Part shown: in pieces, positions 15,093 to 22,175 of the stretch | Layout of the letters: every line of letters starts with the position of its first letter | Position numbering within the stretch: position 1 is the stretch's first letter | NCBI GenBank assembly: GCA_017403185.1 | Contig: JAFQON010000036.1 | Location: 1 to 64,000 of the forward strand | Length of the DNA stretch: 64,000 nucleotides | DNA from: Clostridia bacterium | Lineage (GTDB): Bacteria > Bacillota > Clostridia > Oscillospirales > Acutalibacteraceae | Reading direction: 5' to 3' | Made by a program: the position numbers and the translations under genes | The notes under the pieces: model-generated | What the model was told of the DNA's origin: nothing | Database searches by the model: none | What the model saw: only the letters and a program-made list of their open reading frames with translations

Positions 15093-16058
15093 TCATACCC
15101 ACCACATTTCGCCTGTGGATTCGGTAACAAGAACTTCTTTGAGGAATGATACCGCCTTTGAAAGACCTTCATTCTGGCTCATGAGCGAATCTTCATGCTC
15201 AATGCTGATTGCATAGTCATAGCCGATCATGCGAAGGTTTGAGATAATATCCTTCCAATAGGAATAGTCGTTACCGTAGCCGACAGAGCGGAAAATCCAC
15301 GAACGGTTGATTTCATCGCCGTAGGGCTTTGTGTCAAGCACGCCGTTGACTGCGGTGTTGTATTTGTCGATTTTTGTATCCTTTGCGTGGAAGTGGAAGA
15401 TTGCATCGCCGAGCTTGCGGATGCAGGCAACAGGATCCATTCCCTGCCAGATAAGGTGGCTGGGGTCAAAGTTTGCACCGATTTCGGGGCCTACCGCCTC
15501 ACGCAGACGAAGAAGGCTGTCTGTATTATAAACACAGAAGCCGGGATGAAGCTCAAGAGCGATTTTGTTAACGCCGTGAGCCTTTGCAAACTCAACAAGA
15601 TTCTTCCAATAAGGGATAAGAACCTCGTTCCACTGCCAGTCAAGAATTTCGCCGAAATCGTTGGGCCAGGGGCAGGTTACCCAGTTGGGATATTTTGCGG
15701 TTTCGCAGTCACCGGGGCAGCCCGAGAAGGTGTTGATCTGGCTCAGACCGAGCTTTTCGGCAAGCAGAATCGTGTTTCTGATTGTCTTGTCAAAATCAGC
15801 GGCAATTTCCTTGTTGGGGTGCACGGGGTTGCCGTGGCAGGAAAGCGCGCTTATCTGCATATCATATTTCTTGATGAGTGCCTTGAATTCCTCAAGCTTT
15901 GCTTCGTCATTGAGAAGGATTTCGGGGTCTGCATGAGCGTTGCCGGGGTAGCCGCCGCAGCCGATTTCAACCATTTCAATGCCGAGTGACTTGAAATATT
16001 TGAGTGACTCTTCAAGAGAGAGGTTTGAAAGTAAAGTTGTAAATACACCGAGTTTCAT
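15093..16058 (-). CDS. Sugar phosphate isomerase/epimerase, TIM-barrel family
   Basis: The product is 321 residues of the xylose isomerase-like TIM-barrel family (AP endonuclease 2 superfamily). The pattern is MKLGVFTTLLSNLSLEESL, EMVEIGCGGYPG, SALSCHGNPVHP, KIALELHPGFCVYNT, GANFDPSHLIWQG, IFHFHAKDTKID and ISIEHEDS. The Glu, Asp, His and Glu of these strands would bind a divalent metal. Such proteins act on keto or aldo sugars and inositol derivatives and are routinely neighbours of Gfo/Idh/MocA oxidoreductases. The 14-base gap to the next gene upstream supports one operon. Confidence 0.83.
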   Translation of the reverse strand: MKLGVFTTLLSNLSLEESLKYFKSLGIEMVEIGCGGYPGNAHADPEILLNDEAKLEEFKALIKKYDMQISALSCHGNPVHPNKEIAADFDKTIRNTILLAEKLGLSQINTFSGCPGDCETAKYPNWVTCPWPNDFGEILDWQWNEVLIPYWKNLVEFAKAHGVNKIALELHPGFCVYNTDSLLRLREAVGPEIGANFDPSHLIWQGMDPVACIRKLGDAIFHFHAKDTKIDKYNTAVNGVLDTKPYGDEINRSWIFRSVGYGNDYSYWKDIISNLRMIGYDYAISIEHEDSLMSQNEGLSKAVSFLKEVLVTESTGEMWWV

Positions 16059-16072
16059 TATGCTTTATCTCC

Positions 16073-16798
16073 TTAAATAATGCTCTTCAAATATTTGAGG
16101 CTTCTTGTGATATCCTCAAAGCCTGTGGGTACGGGGTCATCGTTTTCAACGATAAGCCATTCCATGCCGATTTCCTTTGCTGCCTTCACAACAGCGGGGA
16201 TATCGCAGTTGCCCTCGCCGAGAGCCTTGGGCTTGCCGTCGATGCCGTCTTTGACATGAAGAAGGATGATGTTATCCTTGTTTTCGGTGATGAATTTGTA
16301 GTTATCCATGCCTGCGTGGAAGCTCCAGTATGTATCAATTTCAAGTGAGCAGCAGCCTCCGATAACATCGATGGGCAGAATGCCCTTATCCATAGCCTCA
16401 AACTCTTCGCAATGGTTATGATAATAAACCTTCATGCCGTATTTTTCCATTGCATATTCCTGAGCCTTGCCGAGCACACAGCCTGTGTGTGCGCATTCAA
16501 GCATCGTGCTGTGGGGTGCACCGCCGACGCCGATTGCCTTAACGCCGAGAATGTTCTGGAATTCGATGGTTTTTTCAAGATTTTCGCCCTCGAAATCGCC
16601 CAGACCGATGTGACCGCCCACTGCAACAAGGCCGAGCTCATCAAGCTTTGCCTTGATTGTTGCAGCATCTGTGTTGAAGTAACCTGCAAACTCAACGCCG
16701 TCATAGCCGATTTTCTTGATTTCTTCAAGAGCTTTGAGCAGAGTTTCGGTATCGTTTATATGTTCTCTTACTGAATAAACCTGAACTGCTATTTTCAT
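16073..16798 (-). CDS. Sugar phosphate isomerase/epimerase, TIM-barrel family (shorter)
   Basis: The product is 241 residues of the same superfamily as its downstream neighbour but a different subfamily. It starts MKIAVQVYSVREHINDTETL, then YDGVEFAGYF, VGGHIGLGDFE, VYYHNHCEEFE, CSLEIDTYWSFHAG, ILLHVKDG and WLIVENDD. The His and acidic residues that would bind metal are present. The ribosome site GAGGTAAAAAA precedes the ATG, and the upstream oxidoreductase stops 11 bases earlier. Two different isomerases in one operon suggest a multi-step rearrangement of an oxidised sugar. Confidence 0.83.
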   Translation of the reverse strand: MKIAVQVYSVREHINDTETLLKALEEIKKIGYDGVEFAGYFNTDAATIKAKLDELGLVAVGGHIGLGDFEGENLEKTIEFQNILGVKAIGVGGAPHSTMLECAHTGCVLGKAQEYAMEKYGMKVYYHNHCEEFEAMDKGILPIDVIGGCCSLEIDTYWSFHAGMDNYKFITENKDNIILLHVKDGIDGKPKALGEGNCDIPAVVKAAKEIGMEWLIVENDDPVPTGFEDITRSLKYLKSII

Positions 16799-16809
16799 TT
16801 TTTTACCTC

Positions 16810-17901
16810 TTAGTCGTTGTTAATGTAAACGGGCTTGCCTGTTTTTGCGGATTCATAGATTGCTTCAAGAATCTGAGTTACAACCATAGCCTGCTCGGGC
16901 TTGGTGCGAAGCTCCGCACCGTTGAGCACTGCATCATAGAACGCACGGCACTCAAGCTCTTCGGGCTTATCGCTTGCGCCGTCATAGAATGCAACGCCGC
17001 CTGCATCAAAGTTAGGTGTTTCAATAACCTGTCTGCCGTTCTTTACATAGTTGATGCGAAGGTCGTCGCCGAGCATATCCGCGCCGCCCTTAACGCCTGC
17101 GATAAGAGTTGAAGCCTCGCAGGGGTCTGCAATGTTGATTGCCCAGCTTGATTCAACGCTTACGGTTGCACCGTTTTCCATAACAACAAATCCGAACGCC
17201 GAATCCTCAACGGTATACTTTTCGGGATCCCAGTCACCCCATGCGTTTGCGGTGTTCTTCTGATCGCCGAGCTTCTTATATTTTGTGCCTACAACCATCT
17301 TGGGCTTGTAGTTATCCATCATCCAGAGAGTGAGGTCAAGAGCGTGTGTGCCGATATCGATAAGCGGACCGCCGCCCTGCTCTTCTTCATTAAGGAACAC
17401 GCCCCATGTGGGAACGGCTCTTCTGCGCAGAGCAAGAGCTCTTGCGTAGTAGATTTCGCCGAATTCGCCGTTTTCGCAGCACTCTTTAAGATAAAGAGAA
17501 TCGCTTCTCCAGCGTGACTGATAGCCGATTGAAAGCACCTTGCCTGTTCTTACCGAGGCTTCATACATTGCCTTTGCCTCTGCATAGGTTTTAGCCATGG
17601 GCTTTTCACAAAGAACATGCTTGCCTGCCTCAAGAGCATCAATTGTGATGAAGCTGTGTGAGCGGTTGGGAGTACAAACATGAACGGCTACGATGCTCTC
17701 ATCCTTGAGAAGCTCTTTGTAGTCGGTGTAAACCTTGGCATCGGGTGAACCGTATTTTTCAGCTGTTTTAACAGCTCTTTCTTCAATAATATCACAGAAT
17801 GCAACGGGCTCAAGAAAATCAATGTTTTCGATTGCACGAAGGTGCTTGCCGTTTGCGATGCCGCCGCATCCGATTATACCGATTTTAACTTTTTCTGCCA
17901 T
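16810..17901 (-). CDS. Gfo/Idh/MocA-family NAD(P)-dependent oxidoreductase (first gene of the operon)
   Basis: The product is 363 residues. The Rossmann motif is GIIGCGGIANGKH (about 8-20), the signature LCEKPMAKTY (about 95-104), and GGGPLIDIGTHALDL supplies the Asp and His of the active site. It differs clearly from the oxidoreductase at 13913, so the operon carries two distinct dehydrogenases. Paired oxidation and reduction with isomerases in between is a layout known from inositol catabolism and from pathways that open unusual glycosides through 3-keto intermediates. No kinase or aldolase of the inositol pathway is present, which favours the second idea, but this is inference. Confidence 0.85.
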   Translation of the reverse strand: MAEKVKIGIIGCGGIANGKHLRAIENIDFLEPVAFCDIIEERAVKTAEKYGSPDAKVYTDYKELLKDESIVAVHVCTPNRSHSFITIDALEAGKHVLCEKPMAKTYAEAKAMYEASVRTGKVLSIGYQSRWRSDSLYLKECCENGEFGEIYYARALALRRRAVPTWGVFLNEEEQGGGPLIDIGTHALDLTLWMMDNYKPKMVVGTKYKKLGDQKNTANAWGDWDPEKYTVEDSAFGFVVMENGATVSVESSWAINIADPCEASTLIAGVKGGADMLGDDLRINYVKNGRQVIETPNFDAGGVAFYDGASDKPEELECRAFYDAVLNGAELRTKPEQAMVVTQILEAIYESAKTGKPVYINND

Positions 17902-17951
17902 TTCAAACTCTCCTTAAATACATATTGCGGTTTACCCGCTCATTCAGTTTT

Positions 17952-17979
17952 ATTATAATACTTTATCACAGTAAATCAA
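17952..17979 (-). promoter_or_regulatory. Promoter of the sugar operon
   Basis: On the minus strand, TTGATT (17979-17974) and TATAAT (17957-17952) are 16 bp apart, about 50 bases before the ATG at 17901. Confidence 0.6.
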
Positions 17980-18049
17980 GAAAAATATTTTTAACAGGCG
18001 TAAAAAATGAGCTGTAATTTTTGGTTAAATTAAACAAATAATATTATTC

Positions 18050-18078
18050 TTGACGGACCTCTGCCATGTTGATATAAT
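18050..18078 (+). promoter_or_regulatory. Promoter of cysK
   Basis: TTGACG (18050-18055), 17 bp, TATAAT (18073-18078). The coding start is at 18105, so the leader is only about 20 bases and leaves no room for a riboswitch or T-box. Confidence 0.75.
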
Positions 18079-18104
18079 TTAACTTATGAAATGAGGCGAT
18101 TAAT

Positions 18105-19031
18105 ATGAAAATCTATAATAATGCCGCTGAAACCATAGGCAGCACTCCGCTTGTGCGCTTTTCGGCTTATGCAAAAAAGGCGGGTGCCGAAGCGGAAATT
18201 CTTGCAAAGCTCGAATACAGAAACCCTGCGGGCAGCGCAAAGGACAGAGTGGGCTTTGAGATGCTGCGTGCCGCTATGGAAGAGGGCAAAATCAACGAAA
18301 ATTCGGTTATAATTGAGCCTACAAGCGGCAACACAGGTATAGGAATTGCCTCCGTTGCGGCTCAGATGGGTCTGAAAGTTATAATCATAATGCCCGAAAC
18401 AATGAGTATTGAGCGCAGAAAGCTGCTTGCCGCCTACGGTGCGGAGCTTGTGCTTACCGAAGGCTCAAAGGGCATGGCGGGCGCAATCGAAAAAGCAAAT
18501 GAGCTTGCTGCAGAGATTGAAAACAGCTTCATCCCCGCTCAGTTTGATAACCCCGCAAACGCCGATGCACATTACAAAACAACGGGCCCCGAAATTTGGG
18601 CGGACACCGACGGCGGAGTTGATATTCTTGTTGCGGGCGTCGGCACGGGCGGCACAATAACGGGCGTTGGCAGATATCTCAAAGAAAGAAATCCAAATAT
18701 AAAAATCATTGCGGTTGAGCCTGCGGATTCGCCGTTTCTTTCGCAGGGCAAAGCGGGTGCGCACGGCTTGCAGGGCATCGGGGCAGGCTTTGTGCCGAAG
18801 ATTCTCGACACAAATATATATGATGAAATAATAACCGTCACCACCGATGAAGCGTATGCCGCAGCAAGACTTACGGTTAAAACCGAAGGCATTCTTGTCG
18901 GAATTTCATCAGGTGCGGCACTTCATGCGGCGACTGTAATTGCTCAAAAAGAAGAAAACAAAGGCAAAAATATTGTTGTTCTCCTCCCCGACGGCGGTGA
19001 GAGATATATGTCAACGGGAATGTTTGATTAA
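18105..19031 (+). CDS. cysK: Cysteine synthase (O-acetylserine sulfhydrylase)
   Basis: The product is 308 residues, the usual length. It makes cysteine from O-acetylserine and sulfide with PLP. The Schiff-base Lys is in NPAGSAKDRVG (about 41-51), the substrate loop is PTSGNTGIG, the phosphate-binding glycines are in VAGVGTGGTITG, and ISSGAA lies near the C-terminus. It is monocistronic from its own promoter. After the stop, 95 bases without a gene lead to the promoter of the next gene. Confidence 0.92.
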   Translation: MKIYNNAAETIGSTPLVRFSAYAKKAGAEAEILAKLEYRNPAGSAKDRVGFEMLRAAMEEGKINENSVIIEPTSGNTGIGIASVAAQMGLKVIIIMPETMSIERRKLLAAYGAELVLTEGSKGMAGAIEKANELAAEIENSFIPAQFDNPANADAHYKTTGPEIWADTDGGVDILVAGVGTGGTITGVGRYLKERNPNIKIIAVEPADSPFLSQGKAGAHGLQGIGAGFVPKILDTNIYDEIITVTTDEAYAAARLTVKTEGILVGISSGAALHAATVIAQKEENKGKNIVVLLPDGGERYMSTGMFD

Positions 19032-19126
19032 ACGGAATTTTTACGAAAAAAACAAAAAAGTTTGCAATTTTGTTCAAAATTTCTTAAAAAATTGTTTCTG
19101 TTTGGATAAAAAAAGCTCCGTGACCA

Positions 19127-19155
19127 TTGACATATCATTCAAAAAGTGCTAATAT
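19127..19155 (+). promoter_or_regulatory. Promoter of the secreted zinc-finger gene
   Basis: TTGACA (19127-19132), 17 bp, TAATAT (19150-19155). Confidence 0.65.
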
Positions 19156-19218
19156 TAGTTATCTTTGAATGCGGATTACCGCAAAAAGAAAAATTCATCC
19201 ATGAAAGGACAAAAGAAA

Positions 19219-19740
19219 ATGAAAAAGTTTTTAGCAATCGTTTTCTCACTCATCTTCGCTCTCTCAGCTTGCACAGTAGCATTTGCAGCTGCAGATTTCA
19301 AGTGCCCTAACTGTCTCGCAATCCTTGAGGATCAGAAGGCTCTTGACAAGCACCTCAACGGCGGCTGCCAGGTTGCTTTCAAGGACTGCAAGTATGGTTG
19401 CGGCGTTAAGGTTTCTGCAGATGAGCTTGCAGACCACTATGCAGTTTGCCCCAAGTATTCAGAAACTTGCGAATACTGCGGTGAGAAGTTCGACACAGCA
19501 GCTAAGAATGACGCTCACGAATGCAAGATTCTCGAACTTGCAGGCGGCAACGAAACAATCGCCGGCCTTATCGCAAAGCTTATCGACGCTCTTAAGAACA
19601 TCGACTGGGCAGAGCTTGCAAACAAGGTTATCGACTTTGTTAAGGGCATCAAGATCGACGAAATCGTTGGTAAGGTTAAGCCCGTAATCGAGAAGGTTGT
19701 AGATTTTGTTGGTAAAATCGAGCTTCCCGCAGCAAAATAA
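19219..19740 (+). CDS. Secreted protein with three zinc-finger-like motifs
   Basis: The product is 173 residues from the ATG at 19219, 9 bases after AAAGGA; an in-frame ATG at 19201 is less well placed. A signal peptide (1-23, ending TVAFA) is followed by three Cys/His units: CPNC..H..C (about 28-48), CKYGC..H..C (about 56-75) and CEYC..HEC (about 82-99). The spacing resembles TRAF-type or C2HC fingers. The remainder is a series of amphipathic helices (LIAKLIDALKNID, ANKVIDFVKGIK, GKVKPVIEKVVDFV). Zinc fingers are rare in exported bacterial proteins, and the cysteines could form disulfides instead. The codons are strongly biased, suggesting high expression. Function unknown. Confidence 0.75.
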   Translation: MKKFLAIVFSLIFALSACTVAFAAADFKCPNCLAILEDQKALDKHLNGGCQVAFKDCKYGCGVKVSADELADHYAVCPKYSETCEYCGEKFDTAAKNDAHECKILELAGGNETIAGLIAKLIDALKNIDWAELANKVIDFVKGIKIDEIVGKVKPVIEKVVDFVGKIELPAAK

Positions 19741-19759
19741 TTTAAAAAACCAATACATA

Positions 19760-19786
19760 AGCCGCTCGTTTTCGGGCGGCTTTTTG
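19760..19786 (+). terminator. Intrinsic terminator
   Basis: AGCCGC and GCGGCT around a CGTTTTCG loop (19760-19781), then TTTTT. Confidence 0.8.
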
Positions 19787-19876
19787 TTGTTCACAAACAG
19801 CTTATGTTTCATAATTGTTATTGCCATGGCTGAAAAATTATGGTAATATATTATCATAAACAAAGGATGTGATAAT

Positions 19877-21262
19877 ATGAACAAGGTTTCTCTGAGAGAA
19901 AAGCTTGGCTACGGCGTGGGCGCGATAGGTCTTGACCTGAGCTACGGAATGTTCTATTCCTACCTTTCGCTCTATCTCACAAATGCGCTCGGAATCAAGC
20001 CCGCATTTCTGCTCATCATTACTCCGCTCGCAAGGCTGTGGGACGGCTTTAATGACCCGATGATGGGTATGATAGTTGATAAAACCAAAACAAAAATGGG
20101 CAAATACCGCCCATGGATTTTTATCGGTGCACTGCTCAATGCCATTGTGCTCTGCCTGCTTTTCAACAACCCCGGTCTGTCGGGTACGGCTCTTTCCGTT
20201 TATGCCGCCGTTCTCTATGTATTCTGGGGCATGACCAACACTCTCGCCGACATCCCCTTCTGGTCAATGGTGCCCTCGTTTGCAAGCGAAGAGAAGGACA
20301 GAAACCTCGTTTCCACCATTGCAAGAGCTTTTTCGGGTCTCGGTCAGGGCATTGTTTCGATTTTCACGCCCATTGCCGTTGCGTATTTCGGCGGCGTTGC
20401 AGGCAGCAAGCTTGATGCAATGGGTGCCGAAAACCTCAGAACAGGCTTCGGCAAATGGTCGCTGATTATGGCGGCCGGTCTTGTTGTTTTTGCTTTGATA
20501 AGCGTGCTTTCAACGAAAGAAAGAAGAATCGTTGAGAATAATGAAAAGTTCTCGTTCAAAGCAGCACTCAATGTTATAAAAAGCAACGACCAGCTTCTCA
20601 TTTTTATGCTTTTTGCAATGATTTCCAATGCGGGCTTCTACATGACCTCAGGCATAAGCAGCTATTATTTCACATCGGTGCTCGGCGATTTAAAGCTTCA
20701 GTCGAGCTTCACAACAATGGGCACAGTCGGCTCAGTGCTTTCCATTCTCGTTGTTCCCATCTGTTCAAAATTCATGAACAACCGCACAATTTATAAGCTT
20801 TCACTCTGCATGGCAACGGCAGGATACATCGGCATGGCGATTGTCGGCTACGCCTTCGGTGAAAATGTGAGCGTTACCCTTCTCGGTGTATTCTATATTC
20901 TCACCTCACTCGGCACGGGCAGTATGTTTGTTAATCAGACAGTTATGCTTGCAGACTGTGTTGACTACGGCGAATACAAATCGGGCAAACGCAACCAGAG
21001 CCTCACCTTCTCAATGAAGGGCTTTTTGCAGAAGATGGCATACACCGTGCAGGCGATTATTATGTATTCAGCCTTCACCGTTACGGGCTATGACGGCGAG
21101 GCGCTTGTGCAGACAGCTCAGGCAAAAAGCGCAATCTCCTTCCTCATGTTTATTGTGCCGCCCGTTATGATGATTGTGTCTCTCATTATCTTCTCAAAGA
21201 AATACAAAATTCACGGCGAATTCAAGCAGGAAGTGCTCAAAGCCGTGAGTGAAAAATCATAA
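19877..21262 (+). CDS. GPH-family sugar:cation symporter (MFS)
   Basis: The product is 461 residues with about 12 membrane helices. MelB/LacS-type signatures are visible: GYGVGAIGLDLSYGMFYSYL at the start, LARLWDGFNDPMMGMIVDKTKTKMGKYRPW in loop 2-3 (family motif RxWDxxNDPxxG..D+T+++.G+.RPW), and LADCVDYGEYKSGKRNQS near helix 10-11. It imports glycosides, pentosides or hexuronides with Na+ or H+. It has its own ribosome site and is followed by a terminator. Its proximity to the oxidoreductase/isomerase operon suggests it may supply that pathway, but it is transcribed the other way. Confidence 0.87.
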   Translation: MNKVSLREKLGYGVGAIGLDLSYGMFYSYLSLYLTNALGIKPAFLLIITPLARLWDGFNDPMMGMIVDKTKTKMGKYRPWIFIGALLNAIVLCLLFNNPGLSGTALSVYAAVLYVFWGMTNTLADIPFWSMVPSFASEEKDRNLVSTIARAFSGLGQGIVSIFTPIAVAYFGGVAGSKLDAMGAENLRTGFGKWSLIMAAGLVVFALISVLSTKERRIVENNEKFSFKAALNVIKSNDQLLIFMLFAMISNAGFYMTSGISSYYFTSVLGDLKLQSSFTTMGTVGSVLSILVVPICSKFMNNRTIYKLSLCMATAGYIGMAIVGYAFGENVSVTLLGVFYILTSLGTGSMFVNQTVMLADCVDYGEYKSGKRNQSLTFSMKGFLQKMAYTVQAIIMYSAFTVTGYDGEALVQTAQAKSAISFLMFIVPPVMMIVSLIIFSKKYKIHGEFKQEVLKAVSEKS

Positions 21263-21268
21263 ACAAAA

Positions 21269-21298
21269 AACGCCGCCTCATCCGAGACGGCGTTCTTT
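21269..21298 (+). terminator. Intrinsic terminator
   Basis: AACGCCG and CGGCGTT arms with an inner CTC/GAG (21269-21294), followed by CTTTG. Confidence 0.75.
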
Positions 21299-21422
21299 GC
21301 GAAAAATGTTATGAGGAATCGACATATTCAGGAGAAATATGACTATGTAAGTTAGTCGCAACTAACTGTAGATATATCATACCATACATTTTGCAGCTTG
21401 TCAATAGTTTTTTAAAGGAAAA

Positions 21423-21450
21423 AACAGGGAGCTTAAAGCAGCCCCCTGTT
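21423..21450 (-). terminator. Intrinsic terminator of the RHH gene
   Basis: AACAGGG (21423-21429) and CCCTGTT (21444-21450) pair. In minus orientation TTTTCCTTT follows. The stem touches the stop codon of the RHH gene. Confidence 0.65.
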
Positions 21451-21614
21451 TAATCATCTTTTTCGAGATTTTCCAAAGCATATTTGCAGCACTGTATAAC
21501 AAGCTGATTCAGCGAAATCTGTTTTGACTGAGCAAGCGTTTCTAATTCTGCTATCAGATTGCTTGGCATACGAAATGTTTTATTTGTATATTCCGGTTTC
21601 TCTATTTTGAACAA
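21450..21614 (-). CDS. Small ribbon-helix-helix-like protein (TTG start)
   Basis: The product is 54 residues, starting with TTG at 21614, 5 bases after AGGTGA, and ending with TAA at 21450. The order is a short strand (NKTFRMPSNLI), helix (AELETLAQSKQ) and helix (SLNQLVIQCCKYALENLE), which is the MetJ/Arc ribbon-helix-helix fold. The strand residues would contact DNA. Such small proteins are often antitoxins or plasmid-type repressors. It is divergent from the XRE gene at 21740 and shares its 125-bp regulatory gap. No toxin gene is adjacent. Confidence 0.65.
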   Translation of the reverse strand: MFKIEKPEYTNKTFRMPSNLIAELETLAQSKQISLNQLVIQCCKYALENLEKDD

Positions 21615-21671
21615 CTGAATCACCTCACATATATTTTAACAAAAACACTTGTTGTAATATACACGCGCAAT

Positions 21672-21717
21672 TTACACTTAATTTTATCTTGTAAATTCAA
21701 GTGTAAGATGCTATAAT
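21672..21717. promoter_or_regulatory. Promoter and operator candidate between divergent regulators
   Basis: TTACACTT (21672-21679) and AAGTGTAA (21699-21706) form an inverted repeat. CTTGTAAATTCAAG lies inside it. TTGTAA (21690-21695) and TATAAT (21712-21717) 16 bp apart make a promoter toward the XRE gene, so a protein bound at the repeat would block it. Confidence 0.55.
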
Positions 21718-21739
21718 ATATTAAAGTGAGGTAATGATT

Positions 21740-21961
21740 ATGAATAATCTTAAAATATTGCGAGAAGAAAAAGGACTTTCTCAACAACAGCTTTGCAATA
21801 AGCTTGAATTATCAGGCTGTTTTATTTCTCGCAGTGCATATTCACGGTATGAAACGGGAAGCAGAAACATTCCGTGTGACCTTTTAATAATTTTTGCCCG
21901 GTTTTTTGAAACCACAACCGATAATGTGTTGGGATTGCAACATATTAAAATAACAAAATAA
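21740..21961 (+). CDS. XRE-family HTH regulator
   Basis: The product is 73 residues from the ATG at 21740; GAGG is 8 bases upstream, while the ATG at 21734 is too close. A single helix-turn-helix domain covers the whole protein: NLKILREEKGLSQQQLCNKL, then the recognition helix around ISRSAYSRYETGSRNIP, and LLIIFARFFETTTDNVLGL. The length is typical of stand-alone Cro/CI-like proteins. It probably regulates itself or the divergent RHH gene through the inverted repeat in between. Confidence 0.85.
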   Translation: MNNLKILREEKGLSQQQLCNKLELSGCFISRSAYSRYETGSRNIPCDLLIIFARFFETTTDNVLGLQHIKITK

Positions 21962-21989
21962 CAGGTCATAATTGTGACAGCAGGCTTTG

Positions 21990-22112
21990 CGTGCAGCGCC
22001 GCAAGGCGGAAGTTGCCGCCGTCAGCAGAGATTCCTCGCTTCGCTCAGAATGACAAAATTTTAATAATTTGCAGTCACAATCCGTAGGGGAGGCGTTTCG
22101 CCTCCCGCAAAA
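21990..22112. repeat. Dispersed intergenic repeat, family B
   Basis: It contains GAGATTCCTCGCTTCGCTCA and AGGGGAGGCGTTTCGCCTCC, both repeated with small changes at 43965-44056. The second part is a hairpin. The gap 21962-22149 otherwise shows nothing. Confidence 0.6.
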
Positions 22113-22149
22113 TATAATCTCGCTTGTATTTCAGCAACTCTATCAACAG

Positions 22150-22175
22150 AAAAAACCGCCCGAAGGCGGTTTTTG
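22150..22175 (-). terminator. Intrinsic terminator of secA
   Basis: AAAAACCGCC and GGCGGTTTTT around CGAA; U-run in the secA direction. Confidence 0.85.
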
